Below are positions 34,567 to 43,501 of a stretch of DNA of 64,000 nucleotides, piece after piece. Made by a program: the position numbers and the translations under genes. Each line of letters starts with the position of its first letter. The first letter of the stretch is position 1. This DNA is from Oligoflexales bacterium (lineage in GTDB: Bacteria; Bdellovibrionota_B; Oligoflexia; Oligoflexales; RGVZ01), in the NCBI GenBank assembly GCA_947494335.1, contig CANLUT010000003.1:199381-263380 (forward strand), in the 5' to 3' direction. The notes under the pieces were generated by a model. It was given only the letters and a program-made list of their open reading frames with translations. It was not told the origin of the DNA and ran no database searches.

Positions 34567-35475
34567 ATGACTCTTAAGGTGGAGAGATTTCTGTTTGGCT
34601 TGGCCTTCGTTTTTTTGCTCGGGGTGACAAGTCAAGTCAGCGCAATTGAATCAAAATCTAACGTTCCAACCGCAGTGACGACTAGCCCAGAAGCGGCGAA
34701 GCAAGAGATGTCCAAGCCTGCCGTGATTGATACACAAACGGTTGTCCAGGCAGAGGATCTAAATAGCAGCCCTGGTGTGATTGCGCGGGCATGGCAGTCA
34801 GGTTTCGTTGTGTTTTCAACGTTGCTTCTGTTGATCGCGTCTTCAATAGCTTGTTGGGTCATTATTGTTACCAAGTGGAAAGATCTCCAAAAGATTTCTC
34901 TTTGTAATGATGCGTTCGTGAAATCTTTCTGGGAGTCACGGTCTCTCAACGATCTAAACAGCCGTCTTCAAGAGTATCAGTATAGCCCGGCCCGGGAAGT
35001 GTTCCGCAGTGGCTATGCAGAACTGGCGCGTAGCAATCAGATGCGCGAGCAGACTGCATCGACAGAGATAGCCATCGGCGCTGCAATGGATAATCTCAAT
35101 CGGACGCTACAAAAATCAAAAATACTTGAGCGTAAGCGATTGGAAAAAAATTTGAATTGGTTGGCGATCATCGCCTCCGTCGCTCCCTTTGTTGGATTGT
35201 TCGGAACGGTTTGGGGAATCATGAACTCCTTTGAGGGAATTGCCCGGTCCGGAAGTGCGAGTTTGGCAGCAGTAGCACCAGGAATTGCAGAGGCTCTCAC
35301 ATCAACTGCGTTTGGTCTAGCAGCAGCTATTCCGGCAGTTATTGGCTACAATCTTTTCAACGGGAAATTACGATTTCAAATGATGTCAATTGACGGATTC
35401 TGTACGGACTTTTTGAACATCGTTGAACGTTATCTGGTGACAGAAAGAAATAAAACCTCAGAGAAGCAATCTTAA
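34567..35475 (+). CDS. tolQ: TolQ-like proton-channel subunit with N-terminal signal-peptide extension
   Basis: 302 residues, about 70 longer than typical TolQ. The MotA/TolQ/ExbB core lies at about 75-285, with one helix at 78-100 and two later ones (about 197-217 and 235-260, with VAPFVGLFGTVWGIMNSF and the conserved GIAEALTSTAFGLAAAIPAVIGYN). The first 25 residues form an apparent signal peptide (LLGVTSQVSA|IES), followed by about 50 polar residues. The extension would put a small domain in the periplasm. TolQ with TolR uses proton flow to energise TolA. First gene of tolQRAB. Confidence 0.85.
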   Translation: MTLKVERFLFGLAFVFLLGVTSQVSAIESKSNVPTAVTTSPEAAKQEMSKPAVIDTQTVVQAEDLNSSPGVIARAWQSGFVVFSTLLLLIASSIACWVIIVTKWKDLQKISLCNDAFVKSFWESRSLNDLNSRLQEYQYSPAREVFRSGYAELARSNQMREQTASTEIAIGAAMDNLNRTLQKSKILERKRLEKNLNWLAIIASVAPFVGLFGTVWGIMNSFEGIARSGSASLAAVAPGIAEALTSTAFGLAAAIPAVIGYNLFNGKLRFQMMSIDGFCTDFLNIVERYLVTERNKTSEKQS

Positions 35476-35495
35476 ATCTGTGCAGGGAGCGATTT

Positions 35496-35933
35496 ATGGC
35501 CCTCGGACACATTAACTTCAATAATAACGGCGATGATGGATCCGGAGACATTGCAGATATTAACGTCATACCACTGGTAGACGTTTTGCTCGTGTTACTC
35601 ATCATATTCATGGTTGCTGCACCTATCAGCATTGGTGGGATTAATATCGAGCTGCCAGTCAGTAAAGCTCGAGGGACGATCTCGGATGAAGATCGCGTAG
35701 TTTTGACAGTAAATCGCGACGGTGAATTTTGGATGGACAAGACGAGAATTCCAGCTCCTGCTCTCAATGAGAAACTCAAGGCAATATACCAGTTCCGCGA
35801 AAAGAAAGAGATATTCATTCGTGCTGATCGAGGGGTCATTTACAGTGCCGTGATCGATGCTATGAGCGCTGCCAAGGTTGCTGGTGTGACCAAGATTTCC
35901 ATGCTGACACAACCGCCGGGTAAATCTGGATGA
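35496..35933 (+). CDS. tolR: TolR-like (ExbD family) proton-channel subunit
   Basis: 145 residues, the normal size. An N-terminal cytoplasmic segment leads into a single helix beginning ADINVIPLVDVLLVLLIIFM. The conserved aspartate of the proton path lies in PLVDVLLVLL. The periplasmic domain holds LTVNRDGEFWMD and the final IRADRGVIYSAVIDAMSAAKVAGVTKISMLT. GGGAG precedes the ATG. It lies between tolQ and tolA with gaps of 20 and 4 bases. Confidence 0.9.
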   Translation: MALGHINFNNNGDDGSGDIADINVIPLVDVLLVLLIIFMVAAPISIGGINIELPVSKARGTISDEDRVVLTVNRDGEFWMDKTRIPAPALNEKLKAIYQFREKKEIFIRADRGVIYSAVIDAMSAAKVAGVTKISMLTQPPGKSG

Positions 35934-35937
35934 CGAG

Positions 35938-36852
35938 ATGATTGCTGCGACTTTAAAACCGGCATTTAAATATGAGTACGGCCCCGCATCTCTGACAAGA
36001 GAAGAGCCAGTGGGTATGAAGCCTAGCAGGCGCTTTCGTCGCTACTCTCTAGGCATAGTCCTTATTGCTCATGCGTTAGTTTTGTTTCTGAATCCAACAT
36101 GGTTTTTCTCGCCACCGGAATTCAACATGGAAGAAAGTTCTGTCGATGTCGATTTTGTCGGCGATTTTACTCTTAAAGCCCCGCAAGAGACTGCACTACC
36201 AAACTCGAAGCCGGCAGATGAGGCGAAGGTTCCGGCAAATCTATTGCCGCAGTTACCAAAAAAATTTGAAGTGGAAGAGGCCAAGCCCGTTGAAAAATCT
36301 ATTGCCGAGGAAAAAGATCCCAAGGCAGAAGAGGCGCTGGCGAAAAAAGAGGTGGCGCCACCAGAAAAACTGGAGACTCCGAAAACTCAGGACGATCCGA
36401 ATAAGGTTAGTCGCGAAGATCTGATGAAGCGTTTGGCTGTTGAGAAATTGAAGCGCGAGAATAAAATTGATCAGCAAATGAAGGCTCAAAAGAATGCTCT
36501 GGCAAAGCTCAAGGAAGATCTTATGGCGGCGCAAGCTAATGAGAACTCTGGAGGAGCTGGCAGTGCGACTGGTTCTCTGCGAGCGAAGACCTATGCCGAT
36601 CTTCTTAGAGCTGCAGTGAAACGCAATTTATTTTTACCGAAGACATTTGAGTATGATCAGGCGCAGCTTATCACTCAACTAAGTGTTGTCATAAATCAAA
36701 AAGGCGAGCTCGTTGAAGTGAAGTTGGCACGATCCAGCGGAAACGGGGCCTATGACCAGGCTGCGATATCGGCGATTCAAAATTCTGTACCGTTGCCGCA
36801 ACCCCCAGCTGAAATTGCTGGGCAGGTCATCACTTTTAATCTTTCAAAGTAG
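35938..36852 (+). CDS. tolA: TolA/TonB-like transducer protein
   Basis: 304 residues. A basic N-terminus and a single helix (about 40-58, YSLGIVLIAHALVLFL) are followed by a Lys/Glu/Ala/Pro-rich domain (about 85-215) that should be an extended helix or coiled coil across the periplasm. A TonB-like C-terminal domain follows (about 225-304: LITQLSVVINQKGELVEVKLARSSGNGAYDQAAISAIQ). TolA links TolQR in the inner membrane to TolB/Pal. Starts four bases after the tolR stop. Confidence 0.85.
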   Translation: MIAATLKPAFKYEYGPASLTREEPVGMKPSRRFRRYSLGIVLIAHALVLFLNPTWFFSPPEFNMEESSVDVDFVGDFTLKAPQETALPNSKPADEAKVPANLLPQLPKKFEVEEAKPVEKSIAEEKDPKAEEALAKKEVAPPEKLETPKTQDDPNKVSREDLMKRLAVEKLKRENKIDQQMKAQKNALAKLKEDLMAAQANENSGGAGSATGSLRAKTYADLLRAAVKRNLFLPKTFEYDQAQLITQLSVVINQKGELVEVKLARSSGNGAYDQAAISAIQNSVPLPQPPAEIAGQVITFNLSK

Positions 36853-36875
36853 ACGAACGTCGTGGGGAATCTGTT

Positions 36876-38270
36876 ATGAAATCTAGGATGATAAATTTAA
36901 GTTGCATGCTTTTTTTGTTTTTTTTCGCGAATGCGTCAAGGGCTGCAAGCATTGTTGTTAACATTGACAGCCCCCAATTTCGGGAGGTTGTGGCGGCTAT
37001 CCCTGAGTTTGGACTTGCGAAAACTGCATCTGACTCAGAGTCGCGGCTTGTGGCTGGCGAGGCTCAAAAGGAACTACAGAGAATTCTGGCATTCACTGGA
37101 ATTTTTAAAATTATGAGTACTGCGGCATACAAGGAGCTGATGGATAAACCTGACGCCCGTTGGTTTTCTGATGAGGGTGTTGGTTCAGTCAGTGTACCTG
37201 ACTGGAAGACATTGGGCGTAGAGTCCTTGACCCTCGCTGAATTATCTAAAGACGGCTCGTCAACCTGGTCACTGAAGATTCGGACTATTGATATTGGGCG
37301 TCGAGAGGTTCTAGTTGGTAAAAAATACTCTCAAATTGCTCGTAACCAAGTTGTTTCAGTCGTTCGAAGATACGGTGATCAAATTCTTAGGGCATACACC
37401 GGAAAGTCAGGAATTTTTAATTCGAAGTTGGTATTTGTTGGTCGGGTATCGGCAAACACAGCCAAACAGATTTTTATTGCTGATTTTGATGGTAGTAGGC
37501 CTGTACAGATTTCTCGCGGAAATTACCCACACCTTTCTCCAAGTTTTAGTTCGGATGGCAAGTTTGTCACTTATACGTCGTATGAGGCTGGAAATCCCGA
37601 TTTGTACCTTTATGATATCGCCTCTGGATCTACGCGAAAACTTTCGGGACACAAAGGAATTAATAGTGGGGGTAACTTTGCTCCGTCTGGAAAAGTTTTA
37701 GCATTTACGGGCTCTGTGAATGGTGATGCCGATATTTATACGATCATGCCAGGTGGTGGCACGAGAAAATTATTTATCAGTGGTTCAGGTTTGGATGTTG
37801 ACCCTGCATTTTCTCCTGATGGAAGTAAGATCGCTTTTGTTAGTGGGCGCTATGGAAATCCACATATTTTCGTTGCCAGTTTGAACTGGTCTTCCCCTAC
37901 CGATCCGCGAGTTGAGGGTGATAAACGTTTGACCTATGCCGGTTGGTACAATGCAACGCCCGCTTGGACTCCCGAGGGCGATAGGATTGCATTTGCAGGG
38001 TACGATAAAGAAATTGATCGTTTTGACCTTTTTATGATGAACCCTGACGGTACAAAGCTTGAGAGATTAACGCTACGGACGGGCGATAATGAGCGCCCAT
38101 GGTTTTCCCCAAATGGGCAAAACATCGTCTTTATGTCTAATCGTACCGACGGTAAAAACGTCAAAAGCGTCCATCAGCTTTACATAATGAATCGAGACGG
38201 TGGTAACCAGCGTAAGCTTGACACTGGGCTCTACGAGGCGCAAACCCCGTGCTGGGGGCCCAATCTTTAA
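36876..38270 (+). CDS. tolB: Periplasmic TolB
   Basis: 464 residues. A signal peptide (ending SRA|ASI) is followed by the two-domain TolB plan: an N-terminal domain (about 25-165) and a six-bladed propeller made of PD40/WD40-like repeats such as LSPSFSSDGKFVTYTSYEAGNPDLYLYDIASG, DPAFSPDGSKIAFVSGRYGNPHIF and ERPWFSPNGQNIVFMSNRTDG. TolB normally binds Pal and helps outer-membrane constriction at division. Here no pal gene follows. The gene overlaps by four bases with the convergent Mpo1-like gene. Confidence 0.93.
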   Translation: MKSRMINLSCMLFLFFFANASRAASIVVNIDSPQFREVVAAIPEFGLAKTASDSESRLVAGEAQKELQRILAFTGIFKIMSTAAYKELMDKPDARWFSDEGVGSVSVPDWKTLGVESLTLAELSKDGSSTWSLKIRTIDIGRREVLVGKKYSQIARNQVVSVVRRYGDQILRAYTGKSGIFNSKLVFVGRVSANTAKQIFIADFDGSRPVQISRGNYPHLSPSFSSDGKFVTYTSYEAGNPDLYLYDIASGSTRKLSGHKGINSGGNFAPSGKVLAFTGSVNGDADIYTIMPGGGTRKLFISGSGLDVDPAFSPDGSKIAFVSGRYGNPHIFVASLNWSSPTDPRVEGDKRLTYAGWYNATPAWTPEGDRIAFAGYDKEIDRFDLFMMNPDGTKLERLTLRTGDNERPWFSPNGQNIVFMSNRTDGKNVKSVHQLYIMNRDGGNQRKLDTGLYEAQTPCWGPNL

Positions 38271-38728
38271 GTTCGCTTGGACTTTACTAGGTCAATAAGT
38301 TCAGCGGTCACGAAGGGCGCAGCGTTGAAAATGTGTGTAAGATTGTCGAATAGGGCTGGCTTTTTTCCTTCAATACCGTGACCTGCGAAGAGGATGGCCC
38401 AGCCCCCAACTTGCATTCCAATGATGACAATCCAGCGAATACTGTCCGAGAGTTCCCATAGCCAAGGAACCATAGCGGCAAGACCAAGAATCCAAAGCGC
38501 AGCCAGTCCGCCGTACAATAAATTAAAGTAGACATACCAAAGTGAAAGTCCTCCAGCGATGATCCAGTGCGCACCAAGGACGCTACCGGCTAGGTTCAGT
38601 GTCAAGTGTGATGAAGCACCTAAAATGCTGAAGAAAATAAAAGGCGTGCCAAGAATGTGCAGGAGCTTGTTAGTTGGATGTGAATGATAGCTTCCATAAG
38701 ACTCCATTTGTTTTTCAAAAAGTCCCAT
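38267..38728 (-). CDS. Mpo1-like (DUF962) membrane protein
   Basis: 153 residues with about four hydrophobic segments. The family signatures are SYHSHPTNKLLHILGTP near the N-terminus and GHGIEGKKPALFDNL near the C-terminus, whose histidines are thought to bind iron. Yeast Mpo1 is a dioxygenase acting on 2-hydroxy fatty acids; the bacterial members are mostly untested. AGGAGG precedes the ATG. It converges with tolB. Confidence 0.85.
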   Translation of the reverse strand: MGLFEKQMESYGSYHSHPTNKLLHILGTPFIFFSILGASSHLTLNLAGSVLGAHWIIAGGLSLWYVYFNLLYGGLAALWILGLAAMVPWLWELSDSIRWIVIIGMQVGGWAILFAGHGIEGKKPALFDNLTHIFNAAPFVTAELIDLVKSKRT

Positions 38729-38869
38729 GTATCCTCCTGCTCTTCTTATTATGACTTTGTTAGCAGTTTACTGAAAACTTGAGTATACTACGCTCCATAG
38801 AGACTGAAGACCATCTGTTTGATGGACAGTCTACTGTTCGAGCTATTAATTTTTTAAACGAGGTTGACC

Positions 38870-39115
38870 ATGGGCTTGATTTTTCGTCGCGCGCTTTTAA
38901 ATGGAGTTATCATCAGTCTTTTTTTGTTAAATGCTTGCTCTGAGAAGAAAGCCGAGGAGCCCGTAGCAGCGCCTACGCCAGCTGAAGACGTTCCCGCTGC
39001 GCCAGCTGCACCAGTGGCGCCTGAGGCACCTGTCGCCCCGGAAGCCAGCGAAGCACCTGCCAAGAAGAAGGCAAAGACGACTAAGAAAAAAGCAAAAAAA
39101 CCAGTCAAAAAATGA
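38870..39115 (+). CDS. Small Ala/Pro-rich, Lys-tailed lipoprotein
   Basis: 81 residues from ATG 38870, with GAGG at 38860-38863. The lipobox is LNAC (Cys23). The mature peptide has Pro/Ala/Glu repeats (VAAPTPAEDVPAAPAAP...) and ends with a run of lysines (KKKAKTTKKKAKKPVKK). The design resembles small wall-contacting lipoproteins, where a basic tail can bind peptidoglycan, but it has no OmpA-type domain and is not a Pal. It ends at a strong terminator. Confidence 0.7.
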   Translation: MGLIFRRALLNGVIISLFLLNACSEKKAEEPVAAPTPAEDVPAAPAAPVAPEAPVAPEASEAPAKKKAKTTKKKAKKPVKK

Positions 39116-39120
39116 ATTAA

Positions 39121-39150
39121 AAAAAGCCGACCGTCAGGGTCGGCTTTTTT
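39121..39150. terminator. Bidirectional rho-independent terminator
   Basis: The stem GCCGACC (39126-39132) pairs with GGTCGGC (39138-39144), flanked by five A and six T, giving a classic hairpin plus T-run in both directions. It separates the lipoprotein gene from the convergent KAS III-like gene. Confidence 0.9.
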
Positions 39151-40148
39151 CATTGTTTCTGTAGAAGCAGTGATCCCCAGGTGAGGCCGGCTCCCACGAC
39201 AGCGATTACGATATAGTCACCTGGCTTGTAGCGGTCCCAATTTTGAGATAGCACCGATGGTGCGCCGCATGCCCCCTGATTACCTCGGTCAACGACGTTA
39301 TATAGGTGTTTCTCTGGGGGAACTCCCATCTTTTCCATCGCAGATGTCAGCATTCTGTAATTTGCCTGATGTCCAATGAACCACTGGGCGTCAGCCGGCG
39401 TTAATTTGTTTCGGGCTAGGATATCTTGAGCAGCTGCGATGGTCTTGGTGATGGCAAACTTCTGAACTGCGGCTCCGTTTTGATGAAAAAACTTTCCATC
39501 GGGTAAATGAATATGTTCCCACCCACTTGGAGCCGACTCTACAAGACTATCGACAACCTTAAGCGAGTCGGGACGGTGTTTTGAGCTTACTGCTGCGGTA
39601 ATCGAAGAATCGCCAAAAAGAATCGAATTCCTGCGATCGCTGTAGTCAACACGAGTCGTGTACCTTTCTGCGCAGAAGATAGCGCCCTCATTGGTCAGTC
39701 CCGCTAGCATGAGGCCCCGCATGACGTGGCATTGAACTACAAAAGTACTACAAGCAGAATTGACATCAAAGCCACGAACGCGTTCCATACCTAAATGGGC
39801 TGAAATAGCACAACCGCTAGCTGGAATATCATCGTCAGGAACGGAGGTGCCACCAATGACTGTGTCGATATCCTCTGACACAATATGCGTACGATTCATG
39901 GCCATCTTCCAGGATTTTTCGCTCATACTGGCAATAGATTCTATTGCTCCTTGATCTTTCAATTGAGCACGGTTAATTCTTCCGTATCGTAACTCGGAAA
40001 TCTGCTGCGGCGTCAGAACAGAGCGTCTTTCAACAATACCAACCCGCTCTTCGATCCAATCAGCTGCAGAGCCAATATCCAGTTTGTCGAAAAATTTGTT
40101 GTCGAGTACGTTTTCGGGGAAGTAATGCCCCATGCTGTAAATAAACAT
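39150..40148 (-). CDS. 3-oxoacyl-ACP synthase III-like enzyme (FabH family)
   Basis: 332 residues from ATG 40148, 16 bases after the SDR gene with AAGG upstream; a longer frame to 40274 would overlap that gene. The thiolase-fold triad is complete: C133 (NSACSTFVV), H260 (GHQANYRML) and N290 (VDRGNQGA). The family condenses acyl-CoA with malonyl-ACP or related units, starting fatty-acid or polyketide chains. The YSMGHYFPENVLDN N-terminus and EERVGIVERR are typical. It is not in a fab cluster, so a side role in a special lipid is possible. Confidence 0.85.
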   Translation of the reverse strand: MFIYSMGHYFPENVLDNKFFDKLDIGSAADWIEERVGIVERRSVLTPQQISELRYGRINRAQLKDQGAIESIASMSEKSWKMAMNRTHIVSEDIDTVIGGTSVPDDDIPASGCAISAHLGMERVRGFDVNSACSTFVVQCHVMRGLMLAGLTNEGAIFCAERYTTRVDYSDRRNSILFGDSSITAAVSSKHRPDSLKVVDSLVESAPSGWEHIHLPDGKFFHQNGAAVQKFAITKTIAAAQDILARNKLTPADAQWFIGHQANYRMLTSAMEKMGVPPEKHLYNVVDRGNQGACGAPSVLSQNWDRYKPGDYIVIAVVGAGLTWGSLLLQKQ

Positions 40149-40164
40149 TGGCTTACCTTGTGAA

Positions 40165-40911
40165 TCAGTTTGTAAACATGCCGCCGTTGACGTGAATGGT
40201 GCTTCCGGTGATGTACTTTGCACTATCCCCAGCCAAGAAAGCGACAGCGGCGGCAATGTCTTCCGGTGTGCCAAGACGCTTTAGAGGAATCTTGGCTAAA
40301 ATGGACTCTTTCGCCTGATCCGGGAGAGCATCAGTCATGTCCGTTTGAATAAAGCCTGGCGCCACACAGTTACACAGAATTCCAAATTGAGCTAAATCCT
40401 GAGCTATGCTTTTGGTGAATGCTGTGATGGCTCCCTTTGTTGCGGAATACATCGACTGTCCAGCATTACCCGTGTAGCCAACCACCGAGGCAATATTAAT
40501 GATCCGGCCAGTCTTTGCGCGGATCATTCCCTTTGTAGCAAACTTACTGAGGAGAAAGACAGGCTTTAGATTGGTGCTTAGTAGAGTCTCGAAGTCTTCT
40601 GGTTTGGCGAATGGAAGAAGCTGGTCGATCGAAACACCTGCGTTGTTGACAAGAACCTGGATGGGGCCCATTTCTGCAGTAACGACCTTGATAAGCTCCT
40701 GACATGCTGCGGGATCGGACAAGTCTGCTTTGAATGGCACTGCACCGGTGATTTTCTCACAGATGGCTCGCGCCTTATCTTCTGCGCCACGATAGTGCAC
40801 AGCGACTTTGTATCCGGCCTGACCTAGCGCAATGGCGCAGGCTGCTCCGATTCCTCTGCTCGCCCCCGTCACCAGTGCGACTTTAGCTACGGAGCCACTC
40901 GGCGAACTCAT
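40165..40911 (-). CDS. 3-oxoacyl-ACP reductase-like short-chain dehydrogenase (FabG family)
   Basis: 248 residues from ATG 40911 with GGAGGG upstream. SDR landmarks are TGASRGIGAACAIAL for NADP binding, NNAGVS, the active-site S and YSATK (MYSATKGAITAF), and a late CVAPGFIQTDMTDALPD. FabG reduces the 3-oxo group formed by a condensing enzyme, and here the condensing enzyme follows 16 bases later. The pair may act together on an unknown acyl substrate. Confidence 0.9.
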   Translation of the reverse strand: MSSPSGSVAKVALVTGASRGIGAACAIALGQAGYKVAVHYRGAEDKARAICEKITGAVPFKADLSDPAACQELIKVVTAEMGPIQVLVNNAGVSIDQLLPFAKPEDFETLLSTNLKPVFLLSKFATKGMIRAKTGRIINIASVVGYTGNAGQSMYSATKGAITAFTKSIAQDLAQFGILCNCVAPGFIQTDMTDALPDQAKESILAKIPLKRLGTPEDIAAAVAFLAGDSAKYITGSTIHVNGGMFTN

Positions 40912-41007
40912 AGACCCTCCGATCTTTTGGATTAGACATGGGAGGATATCACTTGGGTAAACAGCCGACAATCAAGTTTAATGGATCGTTGTCGCTGGGA
41001 TGGAGTC

Positions 41008-43422
41008 TCAAGAAGCCGTTTTCACCGAAGTGGAATTGGCGGTTTTTTGTGCATCCTTGACCTTAAACGCCCATTGGACGAGCAAGGCGGTCGTGCGCCA
41101 GATGCCAAGGATGTCATTACTAGCATCTGGATGAAATCCTTCGTGAGCTGCGCGGTTTCGGAAGTCCTGGAATATGTGTAGTTCACGGCAATACTCAGCC
41201 AATTCGATATCGTCTTTTGCCCCTGTGACTACAAGGCTAGCCAAGCCGTGCTTACATTGTTGCCGACCAAAAACGAAAAAGAAAAGTCCAAACGCCTTTA
41301 GGCCATCCAGAGTGAAACGTTTTCCAGGTTCAAATTGACAAAGTGCCCTTAGCATTTTTCTTAGTTTGAATTTTGAGAAAAAGGGGATCTCTTTGACGAC
41401 AGGAAGAGCCGCAATAAAGGATTCGAAGTCATCCATATTGCGAAGGATTGGTCGAGCATAACCGATGACGTCCAGCTTACGTTGGATAGTTCCTCTTTGC
41501 AGAATCTGACTAACGTGATCTTCAAAAAATTCACGGTACAGTAGCTCCATGGCCTTATATTGCATATCGATAAGCGGAGATAAGTCTATTTCGTCGGCGT
41601 GTTTGCTGGAGGTGACAGTCTTGTTAAAGAACAGGGCTGTACGAAGAGCGCGTTTGACTTCGCTAGAGAGATGATTGTAATGCGGAATCATGCCTGCCAA
41701 TTCGAAATCAAGGTTTTCTCCGTTAGTGCCGTTTGTATCTTCGTTTCTGAGAGTCACAATAGTTGGCCTATTGCCTGGCAACAATAGCGCAGATAGTTCG
41801 TCTTTTAATTGAAACAATGGGTGATCGGTGTTTTGAGGTAATTCGAAATCATGGACCACACTGCGAAGCTCTTTTTGGAGTGCCCTGAGATCTTTGCTGC
41901 TGAGTATATTGACGATCTCTTGTTTGACGACGTTTGACGCGTTCGGCCTGGTAAGCATGTTTATCAATTCGAGGAGGCTGCGAGGTGTATTAATTGCGCC
42001 TAATGCGCGAGCAACTGAGCGGATCTCCGTCTCGTCGTTGCTACGAATATGATCTAGCAATTTAAGCACTGCGTCGTCTCGTCCTTTCAGCTTCGACATC
42101 GACATAATATGGGCAAGGGTCATCAGGCCGCGGCCTTTTCTCGTGGCTGCTGTGAGGCTATTAATGTCCATCGTCTCGGGAGAAAGCCAGGATTTGGCGA
42201 GCAGTGACCACGAACCATTGCCGGAAATGGTTCCATCATTGGTTTTTGAAAGCACTGAAACAAAATCCATAAAGGCATGCTCGATAATTGCCTTTGACTC
42301 GGGCTCATCTGAGAAATCTTTGGTGTTAGAAATTTTGTCAGATGACATGTTGGACTTGCCAGCGACTGCATTTTCGCGAGCAGAATGGAGTTTTGCGAAC
42401 ACATTGTTATCGTAAGATTTTGAAAAGATGCTACCGCTTTCGTTGGCTGGTCCCGGAAATTTTCCAAAAGGCTGGTGGCTAATCAAGCAGTCCAACCAAG
42501 AGTCGCTCGAAGAGATTATGGGACCTTCGCCGGAAATAGCTGCGATGGGCAGACCATCAAGGAGTCCTGGATTACTCGGCGCCAGTCTTAGTAACTTATT
42601 CAGAATGGTTAGTTTCATTTCGCCACGAGACCAGATGGCTGGTAGCTTCAGTGGCTGGTCGAGTTTATCCACATCCTTGGTTAATAGTTTTTCTAACTTT
42701 GAGATTTCGTTGTTACGCCGATCGTGGTGCTCGATAATTGCCGACGTGGCTTCAATCCAAATTGCGCGAGGACCAGATGCGATCCATTTTTTTAACTCAT
42801 CTTCCGCGTGTCGGCATAGCCAGCAGACGGCTGGTATCAGGCTTTTATCCTCTGGAAATGAAGCGGACCTGTTGATGTCCAGTATTTTCCAGGCGAGTTT
42901 GTTTAAACGTGAATCAAATAAATCAAACTGTAAGCATCTTTCAAATAAAAGAGCATGGAATGCGGAGGAGAGTTCTTCCCAGTCTTTGGCGTTCAAAGTT
43001 GCCCTTACCAGTTCAAATCCATGAGATAGTGTCGCGATATCGAGAATCGTAAATCTTATACGTTGTGGAAGACCCGGACTGGCGGCAATGGGGATCAGAC
43101 GATGCCAAAGAATTCTGTCTGTCGCTGTCGCCCAAGTCCGAATAGCGGTCGCAGCGATATTCTGCTCCCACCCTAAAAGATGATCCATGACCCATAACTC
43201 AAAACCAGCGCGGTAGGTTGGATAACAAATTTCAAATGCGGAGATGATTTCATCCTGACTCAAAGGGAAATGGATCAGACCTTTAAGAAGGTCGTAATCA
43301 ATCGTCAGCGAATTCTGCCGCCATTTATGGATAATCTCGATGCGCTCTTTCGAAGATGCTGCAGAGATGAATTCCTCCAGTTCAGAGCTATTGATGATCC
43401 TTGGGCTGCTTTTGGAAACCAT
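41008..43422 (-). CDS. Large helical protein with HEAT-like segments and a HEPN-like C-terminus, unknown
   Basis: 804 residues with no signal peptide and no membrane helices. The middle (about 430-540) has repeated helical pairs resembling HEAT units (RSVARALGAINTPRSLLELINML, then VVKQEIVNILSS). The last 240 residues are helical and end with FQDFRNRAAHEGF, where R755 and H760 make an Rx4H motif of the sort found in HEPN nucleases. HEPN domains often cut RNA in defence and toxin systems, but this motif alone is not proof, and Rx4H also occurs in non-nuclease helical domains. It is a single gene without an antitoxin-like partner. ATG 43422 with AAGG upstream. Confidence 0.5.
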   Translation of the reverse strand: MVSKSSPRIINSSELEEFISAASSKERIEIIHKWRQNSLTIDYDLLKGLIHFPLSQDEIISAFEICYPTYRAGFELWVMDHLLGWEQNIAATAIRTWATATDRILWHRLIPIAASPGLPQRIRFTILDIATLSHGFELVRATLNAKDWEELSSAFHALLFERCLQFDLFDSRLNKLAWKILDINRSASFPEDKSLIPAVCWLCRHAEDELKKWIASGPRAIWIEATSAIIEHHDRRNNEISKLEKLLTKDVDKLDQPLKLPAIWSRGEMKLTILNKLLRLAPSNPGLLDGLPIAAISGEGPIISSSDSWLDCLISHQPFGKFPGPANESGSIFSKSYDNNVFAKLHSARENAVAGKSNMSSDKISNTKDFSDEPESKAIIEHAFMDFVSVLSKTNDGTISGNGSWSLLAKSWLSPETMDINSLTAATRKGRGLMTLAHIMSMSKLKGRDDAVLKLLDHIRSNDETEIRSVARALGAINTPRSLLELINMLTRPNASNVVKQEIVNILSSKDLRALQKELRSVVHDFELPQNTDHPLFQLKDELSALLLPGNRPTIVTLRNEDTNGTNGENLDFELAGMIPHYNHLSSEVKRALRTALFFNKTVTSSKHADEIDLSPLIDMQYKAMELLYREFFEDHVSQILQRGTIQRKLDVIGYARPILRNMDDFESFIAALPVVKEIPFFSKFKLRKMLRALCQFEPGKRFTLDGLKAFGLFFFVFGRQQCKHGLASLVVTGAKDDIELAEYCRELHIFQDFRNRAAHEGFHPDASNDILGIWRTTALLVQWAFKVKDAQKTANSTSVKTAS

Positions 43423-43501
43423 TTAAAAAAACCTTATGTTGGGGGATTCCGCTCGAGAGGGAACCCTATGCTAAAATGAAGTGACATAGGGTTATCGGCT
43501 G

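Noticed and set aside
38870-39115. The small lipoprotein as the missing Pal
   Set aside because: Only 81 residues with no OmpA-type peptidoglycan-binding domain.
42428-43024. 198-codon plus-strand frame inside the HEPN-like gene
   Set aside because: Antisense to a long gene with a better start and composition; serine-rich mirror of the coding strand.
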